Origin: an uncultured Clostridia bacterium
GTDB lineage: Bacteria > Bacillota > Clostridia > TANB77 > CAG-508
Direction of reading: 5' to 3'
Length of the DNA stretch: 12,152 nt
NCBI GenBank assembly: GCA_944386315.1
Contig: CALXAS010000032.1
Location: forward strand, 1-12,152
Shown here in pieces: positions 6,600 to 12,152 of this stretch. The notes below the pieces were generated by a model that saw only the letters and a list, made by a program, of their open reading frames with translations, did not search any database and was not told where the DNA came from. Every line of letters begins with the position of its first letter. Position 1 is the first letter of the stretch. The position numbers were made by a program, and so were the translations under genes.

Positions 6600-6626
6600 C
6601 ACTTTTCTATTTCTTTTTCATATAAT
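6600..6626 (+). promoter_or_regulatory. Candidate sporulation-type promoter for sigK
   Basis: CATATAAT (6619-6626) resembles the -10 of mother-cell sigma factors (SigE CATACAnT, SigK CATAnnnTA). CAC at 6600-6602, 16 bases before it, resembles the short SigK -35 (mACm). No TTGACA-like element is found at the right distance, so a housekeeping promoter is less likely even though TATAAT is embedded. In B. subtilis sigK is itself read by SigE and SigK. Confidence 0.4.
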
Positions 6627-6658
6627 GGGATATAGTGAAAAAATGGAGGTACTAAAAT

Positions 6659-7429
6659 ATGCTTACTCTTTCCCTTGCTAGTTTTTTATCTTTTTTACAA
6701 TCTGCTGTTCTTTTAGTTGGCTATATCTCTAACAATCAGTTATTTCCGGAGCCTTTAAGCCAAGAAGAAGAAAAAATTTATTTAGAAGCTCTAAGCCATG
6801 GAGATGAAGAAGCACGTAATATTTTAATAGAAAGAAACTTAAGATTAGTAGCACATGTTTGTAAAAAATACAGCTCCACTAACGTAGACCAAGATGACCT
6901 AATTTCTATTGGTACCATTGGGCTTATTAAAGGAATTAATACTTTTGAACCTAGTAAAAATGTAAAACTTTCTACTTATGTTTCTCGTTGCATCGATAAT
7001 GAAGTGCTAATGCATTTGAGAAGTACGAAAAAGTTAAATGCAGAAGTTTCTTTAGAAGATCCTATTGGGAAAGATAAAGATGATAATACCATTACCTTGC
7101 AAGATATTTTAGAAAATAATGAGAAAAATATTGAAGAAGAAGTAGATTTAAAAATAAAAATGAAAAAATTATATGAACAAATTAAACGAGTACTAAAAGA
7201 TAGAGAAAAAACAATTATTGAACTTCGTTTTGGGTTGGATGGAAAAAAGCCAAAAACGCAAAATCAAATTGCTAAAATGATGGGTATTTCCCGTTCCTAT
7301 GTCTCCAGAATTGAAACAAAAGCTATTCGGAAAATTGGCAAAAGAGATGAAAGAATAGTCATCTCTTTTCTTCTTTTCTATCGTTATATTTCTCCCTTTT
7401 CTTTTTGTTGGTATTCGCATACTTTTTGA
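6659..7429 (+). CDS. sigK: RNA polymerase sigma-K (mother-cell sporulation sigma factor), probably frameshifted near the 3' end
   Basis: The protein closely follows SigK of spore formers. It has a hydrophobic pro-sequence (1-22) of the kind removed by SpoIVFB, then PEPLSQEEEKIYLEAL (30-45). Region 2 has EARNILIERNLRLVAHV and DLISIGTIGLIKGI. A linker has SLEDPIGKDKDDN. Region 4 has DREKTIIELRFGLDG and GISRSYVSRIE (209-219). GGAGGT precedes the ATG by eight bases. The tail after RKIGK is unlike the family: the frame passes through its own terminator and runs 46 bases into the 3' end of nagZ. Removing one A from the run at 7331-7334 gives RKLAKEMKE and a stop at 7356-7358, for 232 residues. I infer a one-base insertion, real or from sequencing. 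The DNA-binding helices are intact either way. The gene is continuous, with no skin-type element. Confidence 0.9.
   Translation: MLTLSLASFLSFLQSAVLLVGYISNNQLFPEPLSQEEEKIYLEALSHGDEEARNILIERNLRLVAHVCKKYSSTNVDQDDLISIGTIGLIKGINTFEPSKNVKLSTYVSRCIDNEVLMHLRSTKKLNAEVSLEDPIGKDKDDNTITLQDILENNEKNIEEEVDLKIKMKKLYEQIKRVLKDREKTIIELRFGLDGKKPKTQNQIAKMMGISRSYVSRIETKAIRKIGKRDERIVISFLLFYRYISPFSFCWYSHTF
7340..7378 (+). terminator. sigK terminator
   Basis: A perfect 11-bp stem (7340-7350 with 7359-7369) has an 8-base loop and is followed by CTTCTTTTC. The proposed original sigK stop (TAG 7356-7358) falls inside the loop, a normal arrangement for a stop codon overlapping a terminator. It probably also works, less well, for nagZ transcripts coming from the other side. 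Confidence 0.75.
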
Positions 7430-8496
7430 TTAATTTCTTCTATTTTTTGATTCACTTTCTCTACATTCATCCCTTTGCTAGGCTCATCTGTCAATCCATA
7501 CTTTTTTTTCATCTCTAAAGTGACAGCTACACTTCTGTTAAGGTATCCAATTGGAATTTTTAATCTAGACACTCTATTATCCACTTTTTTCATCAACTTA
7601 ATGATTTTTTCATAAGGAAGTCCTGCTATTAATACATTCACTCCTGCAAGTACAGCATGTCTTACCGCTTCTATCATTAAGTAACGTATACGTATTCCCA
7701 ACATTTTTATATCATCTGTTACCACTAACCCCTGATAATTCCACTCTTCTCTTAATTTCTGACCAATGATTTTATTCGACAAAGATGCCGGATAGGTAGC
7801 ATCTAAACTTTTTACTTTTATATGTCCAACCATAATTGCATCTGCGCCTTCTTGTATAGCCACTTGAAAAGGATGCATATCTGTTTCTTCTAATTTTTTC
7901 TGCTTTGTCCTAATCGTAGGTAAGAAAAAATGTGAATCTTTTTTAGTTCTTCCATGCCCTGGGAAATGTTTAATCACAGATACTATACCTTGATTTTGCA
8001 TCTGTTTCATTACTTCTATGCCATAAGTTTCTACATCTTTTGCATTTTCTCCATAGCATCGATTTCCAATAGCGTGTATGTCTTTAAATCTTTTTATATC
8101 TAATACAGGTGCAAAGTTGATATTTACGCCTGTTTCTTTTAACATTTTTCCTATTACTTCTCCACTTTTCTTAACCAAATCCATATCTTTTGTTTTTGCA
8201 ATATCGAAAGCATTTTTTAAAGCTTTTACTTCTTTAGGCATACGATTTACTCTTCCACCTTCTTGATCTATTGCTATCCATAATGGAATTTTATTGACCT
8301 GATTAATTTCTTTTAGACGATTAATTATTTTTAGCATTTCTTCATAACTTTGATAGTTTTTGGCATATAAAATAAATCCTCCTATTTTATATTTTTGAAT
8401 CATCTCTACCGTTCTATCAGTAATTTCCTTTTCATCTAACTCTATAATAAATAATTGCCCTATTTTCTCTTCCAATGTTAATTCTTCTATTACCAT
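7384..8496 (-). CDS. nagZ: NagZ-type beta-N-acetylhexosaminidase (GH3)
   Basis: This 370-residue glycoside hydrolase family 3 protein removes terminal N-acetylglucosamine from muropeptides during wall recycling. Motifs seen: IGQLFIIEL (12-20), AIDQEGGRVNRM (75-86), NFAPVLDI (127-134), AIGNRCYG (142-149), KHFPGHGRTKKDSH (176-189, with the Asp187/His189 general acid/base dyad of NagZ), MVGHIKV (222-228) and VVTDDIKM (258-265, nucleophile Asp261). There is no signal peptide or lipobox, so the enzyme is expected in the cytoplasm, unlike the secreted B. subtilis NagZ. It is a single-domain form with a short charged tail (about 335-370). GGAG lies nine bases before the ATG. The last codons overlap the extended sigK frame on the other strand. 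It is divergent from the DUF368 gene, another cell-wall-recycling gene. Confidence 0.9.
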   Translation of the reverse strand: MVIEELTLEEKIGQLFIIELDEKEITDRTVEMIQKYKIGGFILYAKNYQSYEEMLKIINRLKEINQVNKIPLWIAIDQEGGRVNRMPKEVKALKNAFDIAKTKDMDLVKKSGEVIGKMLKETGVNINFAPVLDIKRFKDIHAIGNRCYGENAKDVETYGIEVMKQMQNQGIVSVIKHFPGHGRTKKDSHFFLPTIRTKQKKLEETDMHPFQVAIQEGADAIMVGHIKVKSLDATYPASLSNKIIGQKLREEWNYQGLVVTDDIKMLGIRIRYLMIEAVRHAVLAGVNVLIAGLPYEKIIKLMKKVDNRVSRLKIPIGYLNRSVAVTLEMKKKYGLTDEPSKGMNVEKVNQKIEEINQKVCEYQQKEKGEI

Positions 8497-8528
8497 AATT
8501 ATTATCTCCTTTTGTCATTATACGGTTC

Positions 8529-8557
8529 ATTGTAACATATGAAATGCAATCGTACAA
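8529..8557 (-). promoter_or_regulatory. Candidate sigma-A promoter for nagZ
   Basis: On the minus strand TTGTAC (8552-8557) and TACAAT (8529-8534) are separated by 17 bases, 32 bases before the nagZ start codon. It matches four of six and five of six consensus positions. Confidence 0.55.
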
Positions 8558-8562
8558 TAGGT

Positions 8563-8590
8563 TTTACTATATTTTCCAGAATTTTATAGT
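8563..8590 (+). promoter_or_regulatory. Candidate promoter for the DUF368 gene
   Basis: TTTACT (8563-8568) and TATAGT (8585-8590) are separated by 16 bases. The -35 starts six bases from the outward-facing nagZ -35, so the two promoters would be back to back. In such A/T-rich sequence chance matches are common. Confidence 0.3.
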
Positions 8591-8661
8591 TTTTTCCATT
8601 TTCTTTTTGTGAATGTATATTTTCTTTTTTTGATTCATAAACTGAAAAGAAAGGTGATTTT

Positions 8662-9384
8662 ATGTATTTTTTTAAAAATATTGGCTTTGGCATTGCTTTA
8701 GGTGCTGGCGCAATCTTGCCTGGTATTAGTAGTGGTGTTTTATGTGTTATTTTTGGTATTTACGAAAAATTATTAGATAGCATTCTTTACTTTTTCAAGG
8801 ATGTGAAAAAAAACCTCCTTTTTTTACTTCCTTTAGGAATAGGAGGTTTTTTAGGTATTTTTCTATTAGGTAATGTTTTATCTTATTTATTTTTACATTT
8901 TGAAGTACCTATGAAATGTATTTTTCTCTGTCTTATTTTAGGTAGCCTTCCTTCTCTTTGTAAGGAAGCTTGTCCTAAGAAAAAATTTCGTTTGCATTAT
9001 CTATTCTATACTCTGGCTAGTTTTTTATTTACTGTTGCTTTATTTGGTTTAGAAAATCAATTACCTTTTACTAATTTTGAAACAGCTAGCCCTACTTTTT
9101 GGTTTCTTTTTCTATGTGGTTTTCTCATGTCTGCTGGTATTGTTATTCCTGGGGTTAGCAATACTGCTATTTTAATGTGCCTTGGTATTTATCCTATTTA
9201 TTTACAAGCTATTGCCTCTCTAAATTTTTCTATTTTATTTCCTATGGCAATAGGAATTCTAATAGGTTCTTTTATTTTTATGCTACTGATACAATATTTA
9301 CTAAAAAATTATCGTATTCCCACTTTCTTTTCTATTATTGGATTTGTGCTTGGCTCTACTCTATTGTTATTCTTTGGGATTTAA
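8662..9384 (+). CDS. DUF368 family undecaprenyl-phosphate translocase (PopT-like)
   Basis: This 240-residue, almost wholly hydrophobic protein has about eight membrane segments. It shows the internal duplication typical of DUF368: GAGAILPGISSGVLCVIFGI near residues 14-33 and a second copy, IVIPGVSNTAILMCLGIY, around 159-176. Each is a glycine/proline-rich re-entrant type motif ending in a GIY or GIYxxL turn. DUF368 proteins (PopT) were shown, together with DedA proteins such as UptA, to return the lipid carrier undecaprenyl phosphate to the inner face of the membrane for wall synthesis. GGTGA stands six bases before the ATG; few other starts fit because the first helix begins at residue 4. 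The 3' end overlaps the convergent U32 gene by 18 bases, with no terminator between. Confidence 0.88.
   Translation: MYFFKNIGFGIALGAGAILPGISSGVLCVIFGIYEKLLDSILYFFKDVKKNLLFLLPLGIGGFLGIFLLGNVLSYLFLHFEVPMKCIFLCLILGSLPSLCKEACPKKKFRLHYLFYTLASFLFTVALFGLENQLPFTNFETASPTFWFLFLCGFLMSAGIVIPGVSNTAILMCLGIYPIYLQAIASLNFSILFPMAIGILIGSFIFMLLIQYLLKNYRIPTFFSIIGFVLGSTLLLFFGI
8808..8852. repeat. 11-bp perfect inverted repeat inside the DUF368 gene
   Basis: AAAAAACCTCC (8808-8818) and GGAGGTTTTTT (8842-8852) flank a 23-base loop. In mRNA the right arm ends in a U-run, like a terminator, and the loop-side GGAGG copies a ribosome binding site that the left arm would hide. It encodes KKNLL and GGF residues, so part of the symmetry may be coincidence. 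Confidence 0.5.
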
Positions 9385-10617
9385 TTTTTTTCTTCTAATA
9401 ATCCAACCAGTTTCTACTGGTATTGGCAATTGCATAATTACTTTTTGCTCTGCTTTTCCCGGATTGATTTGCTCTATTTCTTCTTTCGTCTCTACATCCC
9501 AAAGTTTCTCTATGGTAAAACTTACTGCTTCTATTTGATGTGGTACAATGATTTCTAAATTGTCTCCTACTTTTAGTTTGTTTTTTATTTCTACTACGGT
9601 TTTTCCATCTTCCTTTGTTTCTACTACTTTTGCACCAAATTCATAATCTGGATTATATTGTTTTCCTTCATACTCTTGAAAATCTTTATTATTTCTATCG
9701 TTAAAATAGAAAGTGGTAAGACCTCTTGTTTTCGTTTTTTCTAATTCTTTTTTATATTTGTTTGCATCATACTGCTCTGGTGCTTTTTGATAGTCATCTA
9801 ATGCGTTTCTATAAGCATTTACTACAGAAGCTAAATAGTATTCTGTTTTTAACCTTCCCTCTATTTTTAGGCTATCTATTCCCATTTGTATAATTTCTGG
9901 TATTTCTTGTATTAAACATAAGTCTTTCGAAGAAAATATGTAAGTTCCCTTTTCATCATGCTCTACTGGCATTAAATTTCCCGGTTTATTCGCTTCCTCC
10001 ACATAGACATTATATGCCCATCTACAACTTTGTGCACAATCTCCTAAATTAGCACTTCTTCCCGCTAAGAAGTCACTTAAAAAGCATCTTCCAGAATATC
10101 CAAAACAAATTGCTCCATGTACAAATATTTCTACTTCTAAATCTTTTGGTTTATGCTCCATTAATTCTGCTATTTGTTTTTTATTCATTTCTCTTCCTAA
10201 AATCACTCTTTTTGCTCCATTATGATACCAAAAATTTGCAGAATGGTAACTGATTGTATTTGCCTGTGTACTAATATGAATTGGTACATCTGGTGCATAT
10301 TGTTTTAGTATTTCTACTACACCTCCATCAGCTACAATAATACCATCCACTTTTAGCTCATTTAAGATACTAGCCTGCTTTTTTATCTCCTCATAACTTT
10401 CATCCCATGCATAAATATTAATAGCGGTATATACTTTTTTCCCTATGCTATGTGCATATTGAATCGTTTTTACTAAATCATTATCTTCCATTTCTGCTCT
10501 TGTACGTAAGGAAAGAGTGGATGTACCTGCATATACGGCATCTGCCCCATATAAAAAAGCAATTTTTGCTTTTTCAAAAGAACCCGCTGGTGCTAATAGT
10601 TCTGGTAATTTTATCAT
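9367..10617 (-). CDS. trhP: U32 family tRNA hydroxylation protein (TrhP-like)
   Basis: This 416-residue U32 protein resembles B. subtilis YrrO and E. coli TrhP (YegQ). It starts ELLAPAGSFEKAKIAFLYGA, continues with a TIM-barrel-like segment (HISTQAN at 114-120), and has the U32 signature EIFVHGAICFGYSGRCFLS at 163-181. Cysteines 171, 178, 194 and 198 are positioned for the Fe-S cluster, and SLKIEGRLKTEYY at 249-261 is typical. Despite the old name peptidase U32, this branch makes 5-hydroxyuridine at tRNA position 34 using prephenate. The product is the substrate of TrmR, encoded about 640 bases away here. The C-terminal part (330-416) is the beta-rich extension of the long U32 type. AAGGGA lies ten bases before the ATG. 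Only one copy is present, whereas B. subtilis has two adjacent ones. Confidence 0.88.
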   Translation of the reverse strand: MIKLPELLAPAGSFEKAKIAFLYGADAVYAGTSTLSLRTRAEMEDNDLVKTIQYAHSIGKKVYTAINIYAWDESYEEIKKQASILNELKVDGIIVADGGVVEILKQYAPDVPIHISTQANTISYHSANFWYHNGAKRVILGREMNKKQIAELMEHKPKDLEVEIFVHGAICFGYSGRCFLSDFLAGRSANLGDCAQSCRWAYNVYVEEANKPGNLMPVEHDEKGTYIFSSKDLCLIQEIPEIIQMGIDSLKIEGRLKTEYYLASVVNAYRNALDDYQKAPEQYDANKYKKELEKTKTRGLTTFYFNDRNNKDFQEYEGKQYNPDYEFGAKVVETKEDGKTVVEIKNKLKVGDNLEIIVPHQIEAVSFTIEKLWDVETKEEIEQINPGKAEQKVIMQLPIPVETGWIIRRKKLNPKE

Positions 10618-10734
10618 TTTATCACATTCCCTTCTTCGTTTTTTATTGCTACTTGTAGTATTGTATCACATTTTCTTTTAGAATTATAGGCTTTTTTCTG
10701 ATTTTATCATTTTCATCTCTTTTTTTATCATTTT
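10609..10734. promoter_or_regulatory. Three identical TTTTATCATTTT elements between trhP and the XRE gene
   Basis: The 12-mer occurs at 10609-10620 (covering the trhP start codon), 10702-10713 and 10723-10734; the last two are 21 bases apart, two helical turns. They sit in the divergent region upstream of a small helix-turn-helix regulator, so they are candidate operator half-sites. The region is very A/T-rich, which weakens the case. Confidence 0.3.
10660..10668 (-). promoter_or_regulatory. Candidate extended -10 promoter for trhP
   Basis: TGATACAAT on the minus strand is an extended -10 (TGn plus TACAAT), 42 bases before the trhP start. No convincing -35 is seen at 16-18 bases, which extended -10 promoters can do without. 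Confidence 0.4.
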
Positions 10735-10768
10735 GGTAAAATTTTCTATTTTTGCCACTTTTCCCTAT

Positions 10769-10774
10769 TATAAT
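10769..10774 (+). promoter_or_regulatory. Candidate -10 element for the XRE gene
   Basis: A perfect TATAAT lies 32 bases before the ATG. The hexamer at the proper -35 distance (about 10746-10751, CTATTT) is poor, which would fit a promoter that is weak or needs an activator. Confidence 0.4.
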
Positions 10775-10806
10775 AAAGGTAAATTGCAAAATAGAAGGAG
10801 GTAACT

Positions 10807-11163
10807 ATGCAAGAAATATTTATAAAAAGATTAGAAGCTTTAATGGAAGAAAATAATATGTCACAAATTGAACTTGCAAGTAGAATTGGAACAACTAATG
10901 TTACTATTTCTCGTTACTTAAGTAGTGAGAGAATTCCTAGGTTAGAAATTGTTACAAAAATAGCAGAAGTATTTCACACATCTGTAGATTATTTAGTAGG
11001 TTTATCCGATACAAAAGAAACTTGGGATGAAATGAAAGAAATTCAAAGTCTACTTAGTTCCTTTGGTCTTAAAAATTTGTCTAAAACACAAATGAAATTG
11101 ATAAAAGAATTATTAGAAAATAACAAAGATTCTTTAAAAAATGAAAAAAGTTCTATTGCCTAA
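10807..11163 (+). CDS. XRE-family helix-turn-helix transcriptional regulator
   Basis: This 118-residue protein has an N-terminal Cro/C1-type helix-turn-helix (about 5-64). The first helix is FIKRLEALMEENN, and the recognition part is SQIELASRIGTTNVTISRYL (19-38). IPRLEIVTKIAEVFHTSVDY follows (43-62), then the usual LVGLSD end. The rest (70-118) is a charged helical region, perhaps for dimerisation, with no ligand or protease domain visible. A very strong GGAGG sits six bases before the ATG. It is the only plus-strand gene in the tRNA-modification area and separates trhP from trmR. Targets cannot be told; autoregulation through the TTTTATCATTTT elements upstream is a guess. Phage or mobile-element neighbours are not seen here. 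Confidence 0.88.
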   Translation: MQEIFIKRLEALMEENNMSQIELASRIGTTNVTISRYLSSERIPRLEIVTKIAEVFHTSVDYLVGLSDTKETWDEMKEIQSLLSSFGLKNLSKTQMKLIKELLENNKDSLKNEKSSIA

Positions 11164-11193
11164 GCAAAATCTTCCAACTTATTTATTATATAC

Positions 11194-11240
11194 AAAAAGT
11201 ATAACCTCACTTATTCTAGCATGGTTATACTTTTTATATT
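11194..11240. terminator. Strong bidirectional terminator between the XRE gene and trmR
   Basis: A perfect 13-bp stem (11194-11206 with 11223-11235) has a 16-base loop. T-runs lie on both sides: CTTTTTATATT on the plus strand and CTTTTTGTATAT on the minus strand. It lies between two convergent genes and can serve both. Confidence 0.85.
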
Positions 11241-11257
11241 CTTCTTTCTATTCTATT

Positions 11258-11848
11258 TTAAGAAATCTTTTTAGAAATAGCAAGTCCATCTCCTACTTCT
11301 AAGATTTGTGTTTCTAAGGATGAATTCTCACAAACCTCTTTTATGTATTCCCTTAAATTTCTAACTGCTGTTCTTTGCTTATGTTTATGGTATTCTCCCA
11401 TTACATAACCTTTATATAATATATTATCTGCAAAGATAATGCCATTTTCTTTTAGTAATCTAAGCGATTGTTCTAAAAAGAAAGGATATTTTCCTTTTGC
11501 CGCATCAATAAAAACTACATCATATTTTTTTTCTAATGTTGGCAAAATTTCTACGGCATCGCCTTGTAAAATATGAATTTTTTCTTCTACTTCTACTTTT
11601 TTTATATTTTCTAAAGCTTCTTTTACTCTTTCTTCTTCTCTTTCAATGGTGTCTATTTTTCCCTTTTCAGAAAGATACTCTGAGAAACATATAGCAGAAT
11701 AGCCTACTGCTGTTCCTATCTCTAATATGCTTTCTGGCTTTTTTTCTTTTAAGATAGGCTCCATCACAGCTAGCGTTTCATCCATAATAATAGGAATATG
11801 TTCTTCTAATGCTTTTTCTTTTATTTTTCTTAATTCTTCCTTGTTCAT
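11258..11848 (-). CDS. trmR: SAM-dependent tRNA 5-hydroxyuridine methyltransferase (TrmR-like)
   Basis: This 196-residue class I O-methyltransferase is of the catechol/caffeoyl-CoA type, like B. subtilis YrrM/TrmR. SAM-binding motif I is ILEIGTAVGYSAICFS (41-56), the acidic end of strand 2 is DTIERE (66-71), GDAVEILP is at 96-103, and VVFIDAAKGKY (111-121) with FADNILYKG (139-147) supplies the metal-binding Asp115, Asp141 and Asn142. TrmR methylates 5-hydroxyuridine at tRNA position 34 to 5-methoxyuridine, and the hydroxylase gene trhP is nearby, which supports this over a small-molecule methyltransferase. It is slightly shorter than relatives at the N-terminus; AAGGA six bases before the ATG supports the start used. 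It follows typA by 76 bases and may be co-transcribed with it. Confidence 0.85.
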   Translation of the reverse strand: MNKEELRKIKEKALEEHIPIIMDETLAVMEPILKEKKPESILEIGTAVGYSAICFSEYLSEKGKIDTIEREEERVKEALENIKKVEVEEKIHILQGDAVEILPTLEKKYDVVFIDAAKGKYPFFLEQSLRLLKENGIIFADNILYKGYVMGEYHKHKQRTAVRNLREYIKEVCENSSLETQILEVGDGLAISKKIS

Positions 11849-11924
11849 TTCTTGTCCTTCTTTTTTCTTATATAATCGTCTTTCCCTAAAATTTTATATT
11901 GCTTGCATTGTTTTTCACCTATGC

Positions 11925-12152
11925 TTATCTTCTGGCTTCTCTTTCCCTTGTTTTTGTATCCAAAATTTTCTTTCTTAAACGAATATTTTTAGGTGTTACC
12001 TCTACTAATTCATCTTCTGCAATAAATTCGATTGCTTTTTCTAAAGACATTTGAATTGGTGGCACTAAACGAAGTGCATCATCTGAACCAGAAGCTCTTG
12101 TATTTGTTAAATGTTTTTCTTTACATACATTAATCGCAATATCTTCATTTCT
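11925..12152 (-). CDS. typA: TypA/BipA ribosome-associated GTPase, C-terminal end only
   Basis: The frame enters from the window edge and gives 75 residues before TAA. It carries the well-conserved TypA C-terminus: INVCKEKHLTNTRASGSDDA, LRLVPPIQMSLEKAIEFI, and EDELVEVTPKNIRLRKKILD, ending in a basic tail. TypA/BipA is a translational GTPase of the EF-G type that binds the 70S ribosome and helps 50S assembly under stress such as cold. The G domain lies outside the window, so nothing can be said of its nucleotide-binding residues. No clear terminator follows, in keeping with read-through into trmR. Confidence 0.93.
   Translation of the reverse strand, partial: RNEDIAINVCKEKHLTNTRASGSDDALRLVPPIQMSLEKAIEFIAEDELVEVTPKNIRLRKKILDTKTREREARR

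Noticed and set aside
8502..8693. A 63-codon minus-strand frame over the nagZ/DUF368 intergenic region
   Set aside because: It overlaps the DUF368 start and both candidate promoters, has no ribosome binding site and shows no recognisable sequence.

Overview
The window looks like chromosomal DNA from a low-GC, spore-forming Clostridia-type Firmicute. Three things point there: strongly A/T-biased codons, AGGAGG-type ribosome binding sites, and a SigK-type mother-cell sporulation sigma factor next to typical Firmicute genes (IreB, RuvX, a DUF1292/YrzB protein, NagZ, TypA). Every identification was made by eye from motifs; no database search was run.

Layout. Positions 1-628 (minus) hold the 5' part of a thymidylate-synthase-fold gene that leaves the window. 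A terminator follows, then an unrecognised four-helix membrane protein (721-1197). Next comes a long minus-strand series read from 6454 down to 1344: a small secreted/two-helix protein, a 795-residue TadZ/CpaE-like protein with a degenerate P-loop and two AT-hook motifs, a membrane-anchored GAF protein with a dead GGDEF domain, then ireB, ruvX and yrzB. The plus strand carries sigK (6659 onward), whose reading frame seems to be shifted by one base near its 3' end. It converges on a cytoplasmic nagZ (minus). A DUF368 polyprenyl-phosphate translocase gene (plus) diverges from nagZ and overlaps the end of a U32-family trhP-like gene (minus). A small XRE regulator (plus) is followed by a strong bidirectional terminator, then by a trmR-like tRNA methyltransferase and the 3' end of typA (both minus, probably one transcript).

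How the genes fit together. ireB-ruvX-yrzB and the trhP/trmR pair are the pieces of a neighbourhood that is contiguous in Bacillus subtilis (yrzL-yrrK-yrzB ... yrrM-yrrN-yrrO); here they are split. TrhP hydroxylates U34 of tRNA and TrmR methylates the product, so those two genes form one wobble-base pathway, separated in this genome by the XRE gene. NagZ and the DUF368 protein both serve cell-wall recycling. The least-explained part is the three-gene set at 2520-6454, which resembles an isolated pilus/secretion-localisation module with catalytically degenerate domains, placed directly in front of conserved housekeeping genes.
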